Source: Kiritimatiellia bacterium
GTDB taxonomy: Bacteria > Verrucomicrobiota > Kiritimatiellia > RFP12 > UBA1067
Assembly: GCA_017430155.1 (NCBI GenBank)
Contig: JAFRNO010000691.1
Span: forward strand, 1-5,767
DNA length: 5,767 nucleotides
Reading direction: 5' to 3'
In this document: piece by piece, positions 1 to 5,767 of the stretch
Position numbering within the stretch: position 1 is the stretch's first letter
Layout of the letters: each line of letters starts with the position of its first letter
Program-made: the position numbers and the translations under genes
The notes under the pieces: generated by a model
Database searches by the model: none
The model's input: the letters and a program-made list of their open reading frames with translations, nothing else
What the model was told of the DNA's origin: nothing

Positions 1-1
1 C

Positions 2-574
2 GCGGAGATCATCTCGCGCTTCTCCGAGCTGAACGGCGGCCTCATCTCGATCTTCATGTACGGCGTCAAGCCCGAGGCGAACGCCTACCTGATGGACATG
101 CTCACGCGCTGCAACCGCGGCGGGTGGTCGTGCCACAAGGGTCTGCGCTGGCTCGCCGCCCAGGGCGTTCCGGACCTGTCGAAGAAGTTCGAGAGGCCCG
201 TGCTCGCCGACGTCGCCGTGATTTTCAGCGCCTCCTCCCGCGCCGAGACCTATCCCAAGCTCGTGACGAACCTCTGCGAGGGCGAGCCCATCGAGATCTA
301 CGGCGTGTGCCCCGCGGACCAGAAGGAGCTCGTGTTCCAGATGCGCGGCCTCAACGCCGTCACGGCCTACGCGAGCATGTTCACGCTGCCGTTCGCCTCC
401 GCCCAGCCGCTGGACAAGGAGCTGCGCACGGCCTGGGCCACGCGCCGCCTCTACGAGCTGATCGCCGAATACACGCGGAAGCCGAGCAAGGAACTGCTGG
501 CGAAGATCCATTCGTTCGCCCAGTCCTACGGCATCGCCGTTCCATACGAAAAAGAAATGAAGAAAGCGAAATGA
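2..574 (+). CDS. VIT/VWA-type domain protein, C-terminal part (5' end outside window)
   Basis: The reading frame is open from the first bases, so only the last 190 residues of a longer protein are seen. The opening stretch (about residues 1-45 visible, with ISIFMYGVKPEANAYLMDML) resembles the final strand and helix of a von Willebrand factor A domain, where family members read 'FTFGVG..VN..LLD.IA...GG'. It is followed by a beta-rich segment (LADVAVIF..., YPKLVTNLCEGEPIEIYGV) and a C-terminal helical motif (WATRRLYELI ... SYGIAVPY). These match the order typical of bacterial VIT/VWA proteins related to inter-alpha-trypsin inhibitor heavy chains, which are usually exported or envelope-associated. 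The metal-binding MIDAS residues and any signal peptide lie upstream and cannot be checked. The stop codon is one base before the next start, implying co-transcription. The family call is by pattern recognition only; the biological role is unknown. Confidence 0.72.
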   Translation, partial: AEIISRFSELNGGLISIFMYGVKPEANAYLMDMLTRCNRGGWSCHKGLRWLAAQGVPDLSKKFERPVLADVAVIFSASSRAETYPKLVTNLCEGEPIEIYGVCPADQKELVFQMRGLNAVTAYASMFTLPFASAQPLDKELRTAWATRRLYELIAEYTRKPSKELLAKIHSFAQSYGIAVPYEKEMKKAK

Positions 575-575
575 C

Positions 576-1289
576 ATGAAGAAATATATCATCCTCGCCT
601 GCGCCTGCACGCTCTTCGCCGGCGCGTTTGCCGGCGCCCCCGCGCGCCGCAAGCTCACCGTCACGGTCGACTGGGCGCAGGACAACGAGGAAAGCCGGAC
701 TGCCCTGGCGTTCCTCAAGAAGATCGTGCTGGGCTACCGCGAAGCCGGAAACGTGATCGCGATGACCGCTACGCTCCGCAGCGGCGGCAACGTGCCCGAC
801 ATCCACGTGACGGACGCCTCCGGCAAGGAGGTCTACGCAGGCTCCGACAAGAACGCGGCCGCAGAGGCCCTTACCGAGGCAATCATGAACATGCCGGTTC
901 CGGGGCAGATGATTGTCGGCGTGGAGCTGAAGAAGTTCCGCGGCGCCGACAAGCGCTACATCATGGGCAAGATGAAGGGCGAGGGCGCCGCGCTCGCGCC
1001 GTTCAAGACCGCGCTGAAGAGCAAGAAGCCCGGCGAGGCCGAGGAGGCGCAGGCCATCCTCGACTCGATCGAACGGGCGAAGAAGAACCTGGAAGAGGAC
1101 ATTGCGGCCTGCCTCGCCGACGAATCGAAGGAAGCGAAGGGCGAAGCCCTGCGCGACATCCGCTGGTTCGTCGCGACCTGGCCGAGCGAGAAGGACAAGT
1201 ACGCCGAGGCGTACAAAAGGCTCTCCGCGGATCCCGAGGCGAAGGCCGCGGCGGCCGCCCTCATGAAGCCGCCGAAGAAGAGAAGATGA
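576..1289 (+). CDS. Exported protein of unknown function, thioredoxin-like N-terminal half without CxxC
   Basis: No named family is recognised. The 237-residue product begins with a Sec-type signal peptide: KK, then a hydrophobic core at about residues 4-19, with likely cleavage after AFA (residue 19). Residues 26-108 have a strand-helix-strand pattern ending in [18 protein letters not shown], which resembles the cis-proline and 'D..GKEV' region of thioredoxin folds. The expected WCxxC is replaced by WAQDNE (residues 33-38), so no redox role is expected. Residues 135-230 are helical and rich in Ala, Lys and Glu, with a repeat-like character, and the tail is basic (KPPKKRR). The start is chosen because it lies one base after the upstream stop and gives a good signal peptide; there is no strong Shine-Dalgarno, only purine-rich sequence. 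The gene ends in an ATGA overlap with ribBA, implying translational coupling. The fold assignment is inference. Confidence 0.8.
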   Translation: MKKYIILACACTLFAGAFAGAPARRKLTVTVDWAQDNEESRTALAFLKKIVLGYREAGNVIAMTATLRSGGNVPDIHVTDASGKEVYAGSDKNAAAEALTEAIMNMPVPGQMIVGVELKKFRGADKRYIMGKMKGEGAALAPFKTALKSKKPGEAEEAQAILDSIERAKKNLEEDIAACLADESKEAKGEALRDIRWFVATWPSEKDKYAEAYKRLSADPEAKAAAAALMKPPKKRR

Positions 1290-2476
1290 AATTCGATACC
1301 GTCGAGGACTGCCTGGCCGCGCTGCGGCGTGGCGAGATCATCGTGGTCACCGACGACGAGGACCGCGAGAACGAGGGCGACTGCATCTGCGCCGCCGAGT
1401 TCGCCACCACCGCGAACGTGAACTTCATGGCGACGTACGCCAAGGGCCTCATCTGCATGCCGATGAGCCGCGCGTTCTGCGAGCGCCTCGACCTGCCGCA
1501 GATGGTCGCCGCGAACACCGACAACCACCAGACCGCGTTCACCGTGTCGATCGACTCTGCCGAGACGACGACCGGCATCTCCGCCGCCGAGCGCTCGATG
1601 ACCGCCCTCGCGTGCGTGCGCGACGGCGCGAAGCCGTCCGACTTCCGGCGCCCCGGCCACATGTTTCCGCTCGAGGCGCGCGCGGGCGGCGTCCTCAAGC
1701 GCGCGGGCCACACGGAGGCGACCGTTGACCTCTGCCGCCTCGCGGGTCTCCGCGAAATCGGCCTCTGCTGCGAGATCATGCGCGACGACGGCACGATGGC
1801 GCGTCTTCCCGACTTGACGGAATTCGTGCAGGCCCACAACTTGCGGTTCATGACGATCGCCTCGCTCATCGAGTACCGCCGCACGCGCGAGAAGCTCGTG
1901 GAGCAGGTGGAGGAGGTGGACCTGCCGACCGACTTCGGACGCTTCCGCCTGCGCATGTACCGCTCGCGCGTGACGGGCCTTGAACACCTCGCGCTCTTCA
2001 AGGGCGATCTCGCGCATGGCGGCCCCGCGCTCGTGCGCGTGCACTCCGAATGTTTTACGGGCGACGTGTTCGGCAGCGAACGCTGCGACTGCGGGCACCA
2101 GCTCCACGAGGCGATGCGGATGATCGACCGGGAGGGGCGCGGCGCCGTGCTCTACATGCGCCAGGAAGGGCGCGGCATCGGCCTCGCGAACAAGCTGCAC
2201 GCCTACCACCTGCAGGAGAACGGACTTGACACCGTGGAGGCCAACGTGAAGCTCGGCTTCGCCCCCGACCTGCGCGAATACGGCGAGGGCGCGCAGATCC
2301 TCGCCGACCTCGGCGTCCGGCAGGTGCGCCTCATGACGAACAACCCCTGCAAGATCAAGGGCCTCGCCGGCTACGGCATCGAGATCGTCGAGCGCGTGCC
2401 GATCGTGATCAGCCCCACCGCCTTCGACAAGCGCTACCTCGACACGAAGCGCGAGAAGATGGGCCACCTCATCTAG
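1286..2476 (+). CDS. ribBA: Bifunctional 3,4-dihydroxy-2-butanone-4-phosphate synthase / GTP cyclohydrolase II
   Basis: This 396-residue cytoplasmic enzyme catalyses two entry reactions of riboflavin synthesis: ribulose 5-phosphate to 3,4-dihydroxy-2-butanone 4-phosphate plus formate, and GTP to the diaminopyrimidine intermediate. The RibB domain (about residues 1-200) has the acidic [10 protein letters not shown] loop (23-32), TGISAAER (96-103), RPGHMFPL (122-129) and HTEA (142-145), whose His is the conserved catalytic one. The RibA domain (about 205-396) has zinc ligands C256, C267 and C269 in [18 protein letters not shown]. It also has RQEGRGIGL (292-300), the PDLREY active site (327-332; D328 and R330 align with the E. 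coli proton acceptor and nucleophile) and TNNPCK (351-356). Length is normal for the fusion and all key residues are present. The ATG overlaps the upstream stop (ATGA) and follows the purine run GAAGAAGAGAAG. No FMN riboswitch is visible next to it. Confidence 0.97.
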   Translation: MKFDTVEDCLAALRRGEIIVVTDDEDRENEGDCICAAEFATTANVNFMATYAKGLICMPMSRAFCERLDLPQMVAANTDNHQTAFTVSIDSAETTTGISAAERSMTALACVRDGAKPSDFRRPGHMFPLEARAGGVLKRAGHTEATVDLCRLAGLREIGLCCEIMRDDGTMARLPDLTEFVQAHNLRFMTIASLIEYRRTREKLVEQVEEVDLPTDFGRFRLRMYRSRVTGLEHLALFKGDLAHGGPALVRVHSECFTGDVFGSERCDCGHQLHEAMRMIDREGRGAVLYMRQEGRGIGLANKLHAYHLQENGLDTVEANVKLGFAPDLREYGEGAQILADLGVRQVRLMTNNPCKIKGLAGYGIEIVERVPIVISPTAFDKRYLDTKREKMGHLI

Positions 2477-2488
2477 CGGGGCGTCGCC

Positions 2489-4459
2489 ATGGCGGAGCGA
2501 CTCTTCAAGCTTGTTTCGGATTTTAAACCCACCGGCGACCAGCCGGAGGCGATCGACGCACTCGTCAAGGGCCTGGAGGCCGGCGAGGACAGGCTCGTCC
2601 TCCAGGGCGTCACCGGCAGCGGCAAGACGTTCACGATGGCCAACCTCATCGCGCGCTGGAACCGCCCCACGCTCATCCTCTCGCACAACAAGACCCTCGC
2701 CGCCCAGCTCTTTGCGGAGCTGCGTCAGTTCTTCCCCGAGAACGCCGTCGAGTACTTCATCTCGTACTACGACTACTACCAGCCCGAGGCGTACATCCCC
2801 CAGACCGACACCTACATCGAGAAGGACGCCTCGATCAACGAGGAGATCGAGCGCTACCGCCTCGCCGCCACGAACGCACTCATCGCGCGGCGCGACGTGA
2901 TCGTGGTCGCCTCCGTGAGCTGCATCTACGGCCTCGGCGAGTCCACCGAGTACCGCAATCTCGCCGTCGGCTTCAAGCAGGGCGAATGCTGCGGGCGCGG
3001 CAGCCTCGTGGACCGTCTCATCGCCGCGCAGTACGTGCGCAACGACTTCGACTACTCCCCCGGCACGTTTCGCGTGCGCGGCGACGTGGTGGACATCTTC
3101 CCCGCCTACGCGACGGACGGCATCCGCGTGGAGTTCTTCGGCGACGAGATTGACTCCATCCGCCAGCTCTCCGTGCCCGACTTCAAGCCCGGCGTCTCCA
3201 TGCCCGCCGCGGTCGTCACGCCCGCAAAGCAGTTCGTGATGCCGAAGGACAAGATGGAGGCCGCCTACCAGCGGATCACGGAGGAGCTGAAGGAACGGCT
3301 CGTCTTCTTCGAGGAGCGCAAAAAGTACATCGAGGCGCAGCGCATCCGCGAGCGCACCGAGTACGACATCGAGATGATGCGCCAGCTCGGTTACTGCAAC
3401 GGCATCGAGAACTACTCGCGTCCGCTCACCGGACGCGCCCCCGGCGAGCCGCCCGAGTGCCTGCTTGACTACTTCCCCGACGACTTCCTCACGATCATCG
3501 ACGAGTCGCACGTGGCCGTGCCGCAGCTCCGCGCGATGTTCAACGGCGACCAGGCCCGCAAGCAGAAGCTCGTGGACTACGGCTTCCGCCTGCCGAGCGC
3601 GAAGGACAACCGTCCGCTCCGCTTCGAGGAGTTCGAGCGCAAGATCCACCAGATCGTCTTCACGAGCGCCACGCCCGGCGACTACGAGTACGACGTGTCG
3701 TCCGTTGTCGCCGAGCAGGTGATCCGCCCGACGGGCCTCCTCGACCCCGAGATCGAGATCCGTCCGCTCAAGGGCCAGATCGACGACCTCATGGCCGAGA
3801 TCCGCGCCGTGGCGGAGAAGGGCGACCGCGTGCTCGTGACGACGCTCACGAAACGTTCCGCCGAGGATCTTACCGCCTACCTGCACGAGACGGGCCTGCG
3901 CGTGGAGTACCTGCACAGCGGCATCGACGCGCTCGAGCGCGTGGCCATTCTCGGACGTCTCCGCAAGGGCGAGTTCGACTGCCTCATCGGCATCAACCTC
4001 CTCCGCGAGGGGCTTGACTTCCCCGAGGTAGCGCTCGTCGCGATCCTCGACGCGGACAAGGAGGGTTTCCTGCGCTCCACCACCTCGCTCGTGCAGACCG
4101 CGGGACGCTGCGCGCGCCACGTCAACGGACGCGTGATCCTCTACGCCGACCACCAGACCGACGCCATCCGCGACCTCCTGCGTATTACGAAGAGGCACCG
4201 CGACAAGCAGCTCGCCTACAACAAGGCGCACCATATCACGCCGAAGAGCGTGAAGCGCGCAATCAACGAGGCGGTGTACGTCTACTCCGAGGCGAAGAAG
4301 GCCGAGCGCGCGGCGGTGAATGCCACGCCCGAGAAGTTCGACGTCTCCGAGACGATCGCCGCGTTGCAGGAGGAGATGGTGCAGGCCGCCGACGCCCTCG
4401 AGTTCGAGCGCGCCGCCTATCTCCGCGACCAGATCAAGGCCCTCAGGGCGATCAAATAG
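2489..4459 (+). CDS. uvrB: UvrABC excision nuclease subunit B (DNA damage-verification helicase)
   Basis: UvrB receives damaged DNA from UvrA, verifies the lesion with its beta-hairpin and recruits UvrC for incision in nucleotide excision repair. The 656-residue product is near the usual 660-680. Visible in order are Walker A GVTGSGKT (40-47), HNKTLAAQL (66-74), the tyrosine-rich beta-hairpin (YYDYYQPEAYIPQTDTYI, 93-110), SVSCIYGLG (142-150), Walker B DESH (338-341), FTSATPGDYE (391-400), NLLREGLD (503-510) and motif VI around QTAGRCARH (536-544). A C-terminal UVR motif (about 622-655) binds UvrC and UvrA. Motif VI keeps both arginines (R540, R543) but differs from the usual QTIGRAARN at several positions. 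The ATG lies 12 bases after the ribBA stop with only a weak G-rich stretch (2478-2481) as ribosome site, so translation may depend on upstream ribosomes. No SOS box was recognised. Confidence 0.98.
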   Translation: MAERLFKLVSDFKPTGDQPEAIDALVKGLEAGEDRLVLQGVTGSGKTFTMANLIARWNRPTLILSHNKTLAAQLFAELRQFFPENAVEYFISYYDYYQPEAYIPQTDTYIEKDASINEEIERYRLAATNALIARRDVIVVASVSCIYGLGESTEYRNLAVGFKQGECCGRGSLVDRLIAAQYVRNDFDYSPGTFRVRGDVVDIFPAYATDGIRVEFFGDEIDSIRQLSVPDFKPGVSMPAAVVTPAKQFVMPKDKMEAAYQRITEELKERLVFFEERKKYIEAQRIRERTEYDIEMMRQLGYCNGIENYSRPLTGRAPGEPPECLLDYFPDDFLTIIDESHVAVPQLRAMFNGDQARKQKLVDYGFRLPSAKDNRPLRFEEFERKIHQIVFTSATPGDYEYDVSSVVAEQVIRPTGLLDPEIEIRPLKGQIDDLMAEIRAVAEKGDRVLVTTLTKRSAEDLTAYLHETGLRVEYLHSGIDALERVAILGRLRKGEFDCLIGINLLREGLDFPEVALVAILDADKEGFLRSTTSLVQTAGRCARHVNGRVILYADHQTDAIRDLLRITKRHRDKQLAYNKAHHITPKSVKRAINEAVYVYSEAKKAERAAVNATPEKFDVSETIAALQEEMVQAADALEFERAAYLRDQIKALRAIK

Positions 4460-4469
4460 GTGCCTGTGA

Positions 4470-4474
4470 AAGGA
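4470..4474 (+). promoter_or_regulatory. Ribosome binding site of the alpha/beta hydrolase gene
   Basis: AAGGA (within GAAAGGAAC) lies 8 bases before the ATG at 4483, a good Shine-Dalgarno match and spacing. It supports this start and separates the gene from ribBA and uvrB, which have no clear site of this kind. Confidence 0.75.
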
Positions 4475-4482
4475 ACTGAGAA

Positions 4483-5400
4483 ATGAAAAGAAAAGCATGC
4501 ATGGCTGTTGTGACGGCCTGTCTTGCCGCGCTGTGGGCAGCAGGAACGACGGCCGCGACGGATCCTCGCGCGGGAAAGCCGGAGGGGGAGCGCATCGCAC
4601 TTTGGCCGGAGGGAAAGATTCCCTCTTTTGAGGCACATCAGTACAACGCGCCGTTCATCGAGTGGTTCGTGCCGTCCAACAAGACCACCGACGCCGTGAT
4701 GGTCGTGACGTGCGGCGGCGGATACAGCATCTGCAACTGGGTGCCGGGGGGATCGCTGGGAGGGGGACTCCGCGACTGGCTGCTCGCGAAGGGGATGACG
4801 GTTGTGCGCCTGCACCACCGGACGCCGCGCCCGAAGAAGGTCGAGAAGCACGTCACGGCATGGCAGGATGCGCAGCGAGCCATCCGGCTCGTACGTGCTG
4901 GCGCGGCGGCGCACGGGGTCAATCCGGACAAAATCGGCTTTATCGGCTATTCCGCGGCCGGACACCTGGCGCTTCTGATGGCACTTTCCTCGCAGACAAA
5001 CGCCTACGAGCCGATCGACGAGATCGACGCCTTGCCCTGCAACATTGCCTTTTCGGTGCCCGTCTATCCGTCTTACGTCCTGTCCGACGGCGCAAATGGC
5101 AAGAACGCCCACGGCGGCGACCGCGCCGAGGACGTCATCCTCCCCGAATTCAAGTTTGACTCAGGAACGTGCCCCGTGTTCTTCCTGCACGGCGACGCCG
5201 ACGGATATTCGCCGATGGCGAGCATCAAGGTCTATTCGCGGCTGCACGCGATGCACGTTTCGTGCGAGCTCCACGTGTTCGCACTGCGCGACCACGACTT
5301 CAAGTCCAAAGGCGCGACGAAGGGCAAGTTCCTCGGATGGCGTCCGATCCTCTGGGACTGGTTCGTGCAGACTGGTCTCTGCAATGACGTCAGCAGGTGA
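4483..5400 (+). CDS. Secreted alpha/beta hydrolase, esterase-like
   Basis: The 305-residue product starts with a Sec signal peptide (KRK, hydrophobic core at about residues 5-20, cleavage near TTAA at 22-25), so it probably acts in the periplasm or outside the cell. The mature part is a single alpha/beta hydrolase domain. CGGGY (77-81) fits the oxyanion-hole loop. The nucleophile elbow is GYSAAGH, with S157 as the nucleophile. D240 in HGDADGYSP (236-244) and H271 in RDHDF (269-273) are in the expected places for the acid and base. The CGGGY loop and the 'DKIGFIGYSAAGHLA' context resemble the esterase/lipase (Aes-like) and bacterial xylan- or acetyl-esterase groups; the substrate cannot be read from sequence, and carbohydrate deacylation is only a plausible guess. 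It lies 23 bp after uvrB, likely as readthrough from that operon. Codon use is somewhat more mixed than in ribBA and uvrB, including a TCA serine at 5161-5163. Confidence 0.9.
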   Translation: MKRKACMAVVTACLAALWAAGTTAATDPRAGKPEGERIALWPEGKIPSFEAHQYNAPFIEWFVPSNKTTDAVMVVTCGGGYSICNWVPGGSLGGGLRDWLLAKGMTVVRLHHRTPRPKKVEKHVTAWQDAQRAIRLVRAGAAAHGVNPDKIGFIGYSAAGHLALLMALSSQTNAYEPIDEIDALPCNIAFSVPVYPSYVLSDGANGKNAHGGDRAEDVILPEFKFDSGTCPVFFLHGDADGYSPMASIKVYSRLHAMHVSCELHVFALRDHDFKSKGATKGKFLGWRPILWDWFVQTGLCNDVSR

Positions 5401-5413
5401 GCGGCGGCGCGGC

Positions 5414-5443
5414 TTGACCGGCGGAAAGGTGTTTTGATATAAT
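5414..5443 (+). promoter_or_regulatory. Sigma-70-type promoter with extended -10 element
   Basis: The -35 hexamer TTGACC (5414-5419, 5 of 6 consensus) and the -10 hexamer TATAAT (5438-5443, perfect) are separated by 18 bp. The -10 is preceded by TGA (5435-5437), giving the extended TGnTATAAT form. The predicted transcription start is about 5449-5452, leaving a leader of about 30 bases before the ATG at 5483. The AT-rich -10 region stands out from its GC-rich surroundings and sits in the only sizeable intergenic gap. No operator-like palindrome of convincing length is seen, so strong constitutive expression is the simplest reading. Confidence 0.87.
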
Positions 5444-5469
5444 CGCGGCCGTAACGGAAATGCTTCAAG

Positions 5470-5474
5470 AAGGA
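5470..5474 (+). promoter_or_regulatory. Ribosome binding site of the Tat lipoprotein gene
   Basis: AAGGA (within AAGAAGGAAG) ends 8 bases before the ATG at 5483. This fixes the start of the last gene and is the same arrangement as at the hydrolase gene. Confidence 0.78.
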
Positions 5475-5482
5475 AGTCCCGC

Positions 5483-5767
5483 ATGAACAGAAGAGATTTC
5501 ATTTCGTTTGGAATCGGCGGCGCGGCCGCCGCGCTGGCCGGCTGTGCGACGAAGGGCGCGGCCGGAGACGAGATCAAGAACGTGCGGGCGGAGTCGCCTG
5601 AGCGCCAGGCCGCGAAGATGCGCGCGCTCGAGTCGGCGCAGGAGCTCGGGCCGACCATCACCGACATCGAGGTGCGCCGCACGCGCAACATCAAGGGCAA
5701 CCGTGCGGCGTTCTACCTCGACGACGTGATCTTAGTGTTCCGCGACCTCGCCCGCGAGAAGCCGAAG
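5483..5767 (+). CDS. Tat-exported lipoprotein, possibly polysaccharide-deacetylase-like (3' end outside window)
   Basis: The first 95 residues are visible and the frame is still open at the window edge. The N-terminus has a twin-arginine motif (NRRDFIS, residues 2-8), a hydrophobic Ala/Gly-rich core, and a lipobox LAGC with C21 as the predicted lipidated cysteine. Export would therefore be through the Tat pathway, followed by anchoring to a membrane. After a charged linker (about 22-58) comes a strand-like segment (ITDIEVRRTRNIKGNRAAFYL) and LDDVILVFRDLAREKPK (79-95). The 'LDD..+VFRDL' pattern is reminiscent of a polysaccharide-deacetylase-like family, where the paired aspartates belong to the metal site, but too little is present to be sure. 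The start is supported by AAGGA 8 bases upstream and by the promoter at 5414-5443. A rare TTA leucine codon lies at 5732-5734. Confidence 0.85.
   Translation, partial: MNRRDFISFGIGGAAAALAGCATKGAAGDEIKNVRAESPERQAAKMRALESAQELGPTITDIEVRRTRNIKGNRAAFYLDDVILVFRDLAREKPK

Noticed and set aside
124..579. A 151-codon + strand open frame within the VIT/VWA gene
   Set aside because: It is an Arg/Ala-rich out-of-frame translation of the true gene; the 2-574 frame carries the family signature.
576..605. Possible lipoprotein signal (ILAC at residues 6-9) in the 237-residue exported protein
   Set aside because: The hydrophobic stretch before the cysteine would be only about 4-5 residues, too short; a Sec type I signal with cleavage near residue 19 fits better.
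1150..1285. Possible FMN riboswitch upstream of ribBA
   Set aside because: The region is the coding end of the exported protein gene, overlaps the ribBA start, and shows no RFN-element signature.
4442..4480. Possible terminator after uvrB (CTCAG ... CTGAG inverted repeat)
   Set aside because: The stem is only 5 bp with a loop of about 29 bases and no T tract, so it is probably chance.
956..4636. A 1226-codon open frame on the - strand opposite ribBA and uvrB
   Set aside because: It is in exact complementary register with ribBA and uvrB, and stays open only because those genes lack TTA, CTA and TCA codons. Its composition (rich in His, Val, Leu, Glu, Ala, Asp) is typical of a shadow frame, no domain is recognisable, and the opposite strand holds two unmistakable conserved genes.
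4417..5112. A 231-codon - strand open frame opposite the hydrolase gene
   Set aside because: It overlaps a complete hydrolase with an intact catalytic triad, shows no recognisable family features, and looks like a product of GC-rich sequence.
5398..5430. Possible terminator after the hydrolase gene in the GC-rich stretch
   Set aside because: I could not pair a stable stem followed by a T run; the short TTTT at 5432-5435 belongs to the promoter spacer.
5161..5700. A 179-codon - strand open frame spanning the intergenic promoter region
   Set aside because: It covers the end of the hydrolase gene, the promoter and the lipoprotein start. It has no ribosome site or recognisable domain, and the + strand features explain the region.

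Overview
The window is GC-rich, fully bacterial and densely coded, with every supported gene on the + strand. Sec and Tat/lipoprotein signals on the exported proteins point to a bacterium with a Gram-negative-type envelope. The gene set (a VIT/VWA protein, a Tat lipoprotein starting MNRRDFISFG, strong G/C-ending codon bias) would fit a member of the Verrucomicrobiota/Kiritimatiellota/Lentisphaerota group. That placement is an inference from protein style, not something the sequence proves.

Layout. Bases 2-574 are the 3' end of a VIT/VWA-type envelope protein. One base later comes a 237-residue exported protein of unknown function (576-1289), whose first half looks like a thioredoxin fold without the CxxC site. 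Its stop codon overlaps the start of ribBA (1286-2476) in an ATGA. ribBA encodes the bifunctional enzyme for two early steps of riboflavin synthesis. Twelve bases on is uvrB (2489-4459), the damage-recognition helicase of nucleotide excision repair, and 23 bases after that a secreted alpha/beta hydrolase (4483-5400). The spacings of +1, -4, +12 and +23 bp and the absence of any convincing internal terminator suggest one transcript, although the products belong to unrelated processes. No FMN riboswitch precedes ribBA, whose start lies inside the upstream gene.

The only substantial non-coding gap (5401-5482, 82 bp) holds a near-consensus sigma-70-type promoter with an extended -10 element (TTGACC, 18 bp, TATAAT preceded by TGA). 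A good ribosome binding site follows, then the start of a Tat-dependent lipoprotein gene that runs off the window (5483-5767) and may belong to a polysaccharide-deacetylase-like family. This promoter marks the start of a new transcription unit.

No RNA genes, mobile elements, CRISPR arrays or notable repeats were seen. The most interesting items are the very strong promoter, the CxxC-less thioredoxin-like exported protein coupled to ribBA, and unusual residues in UvrB helicase motif VI. I see no convincing evidence of a wholly new multi-gene system here.
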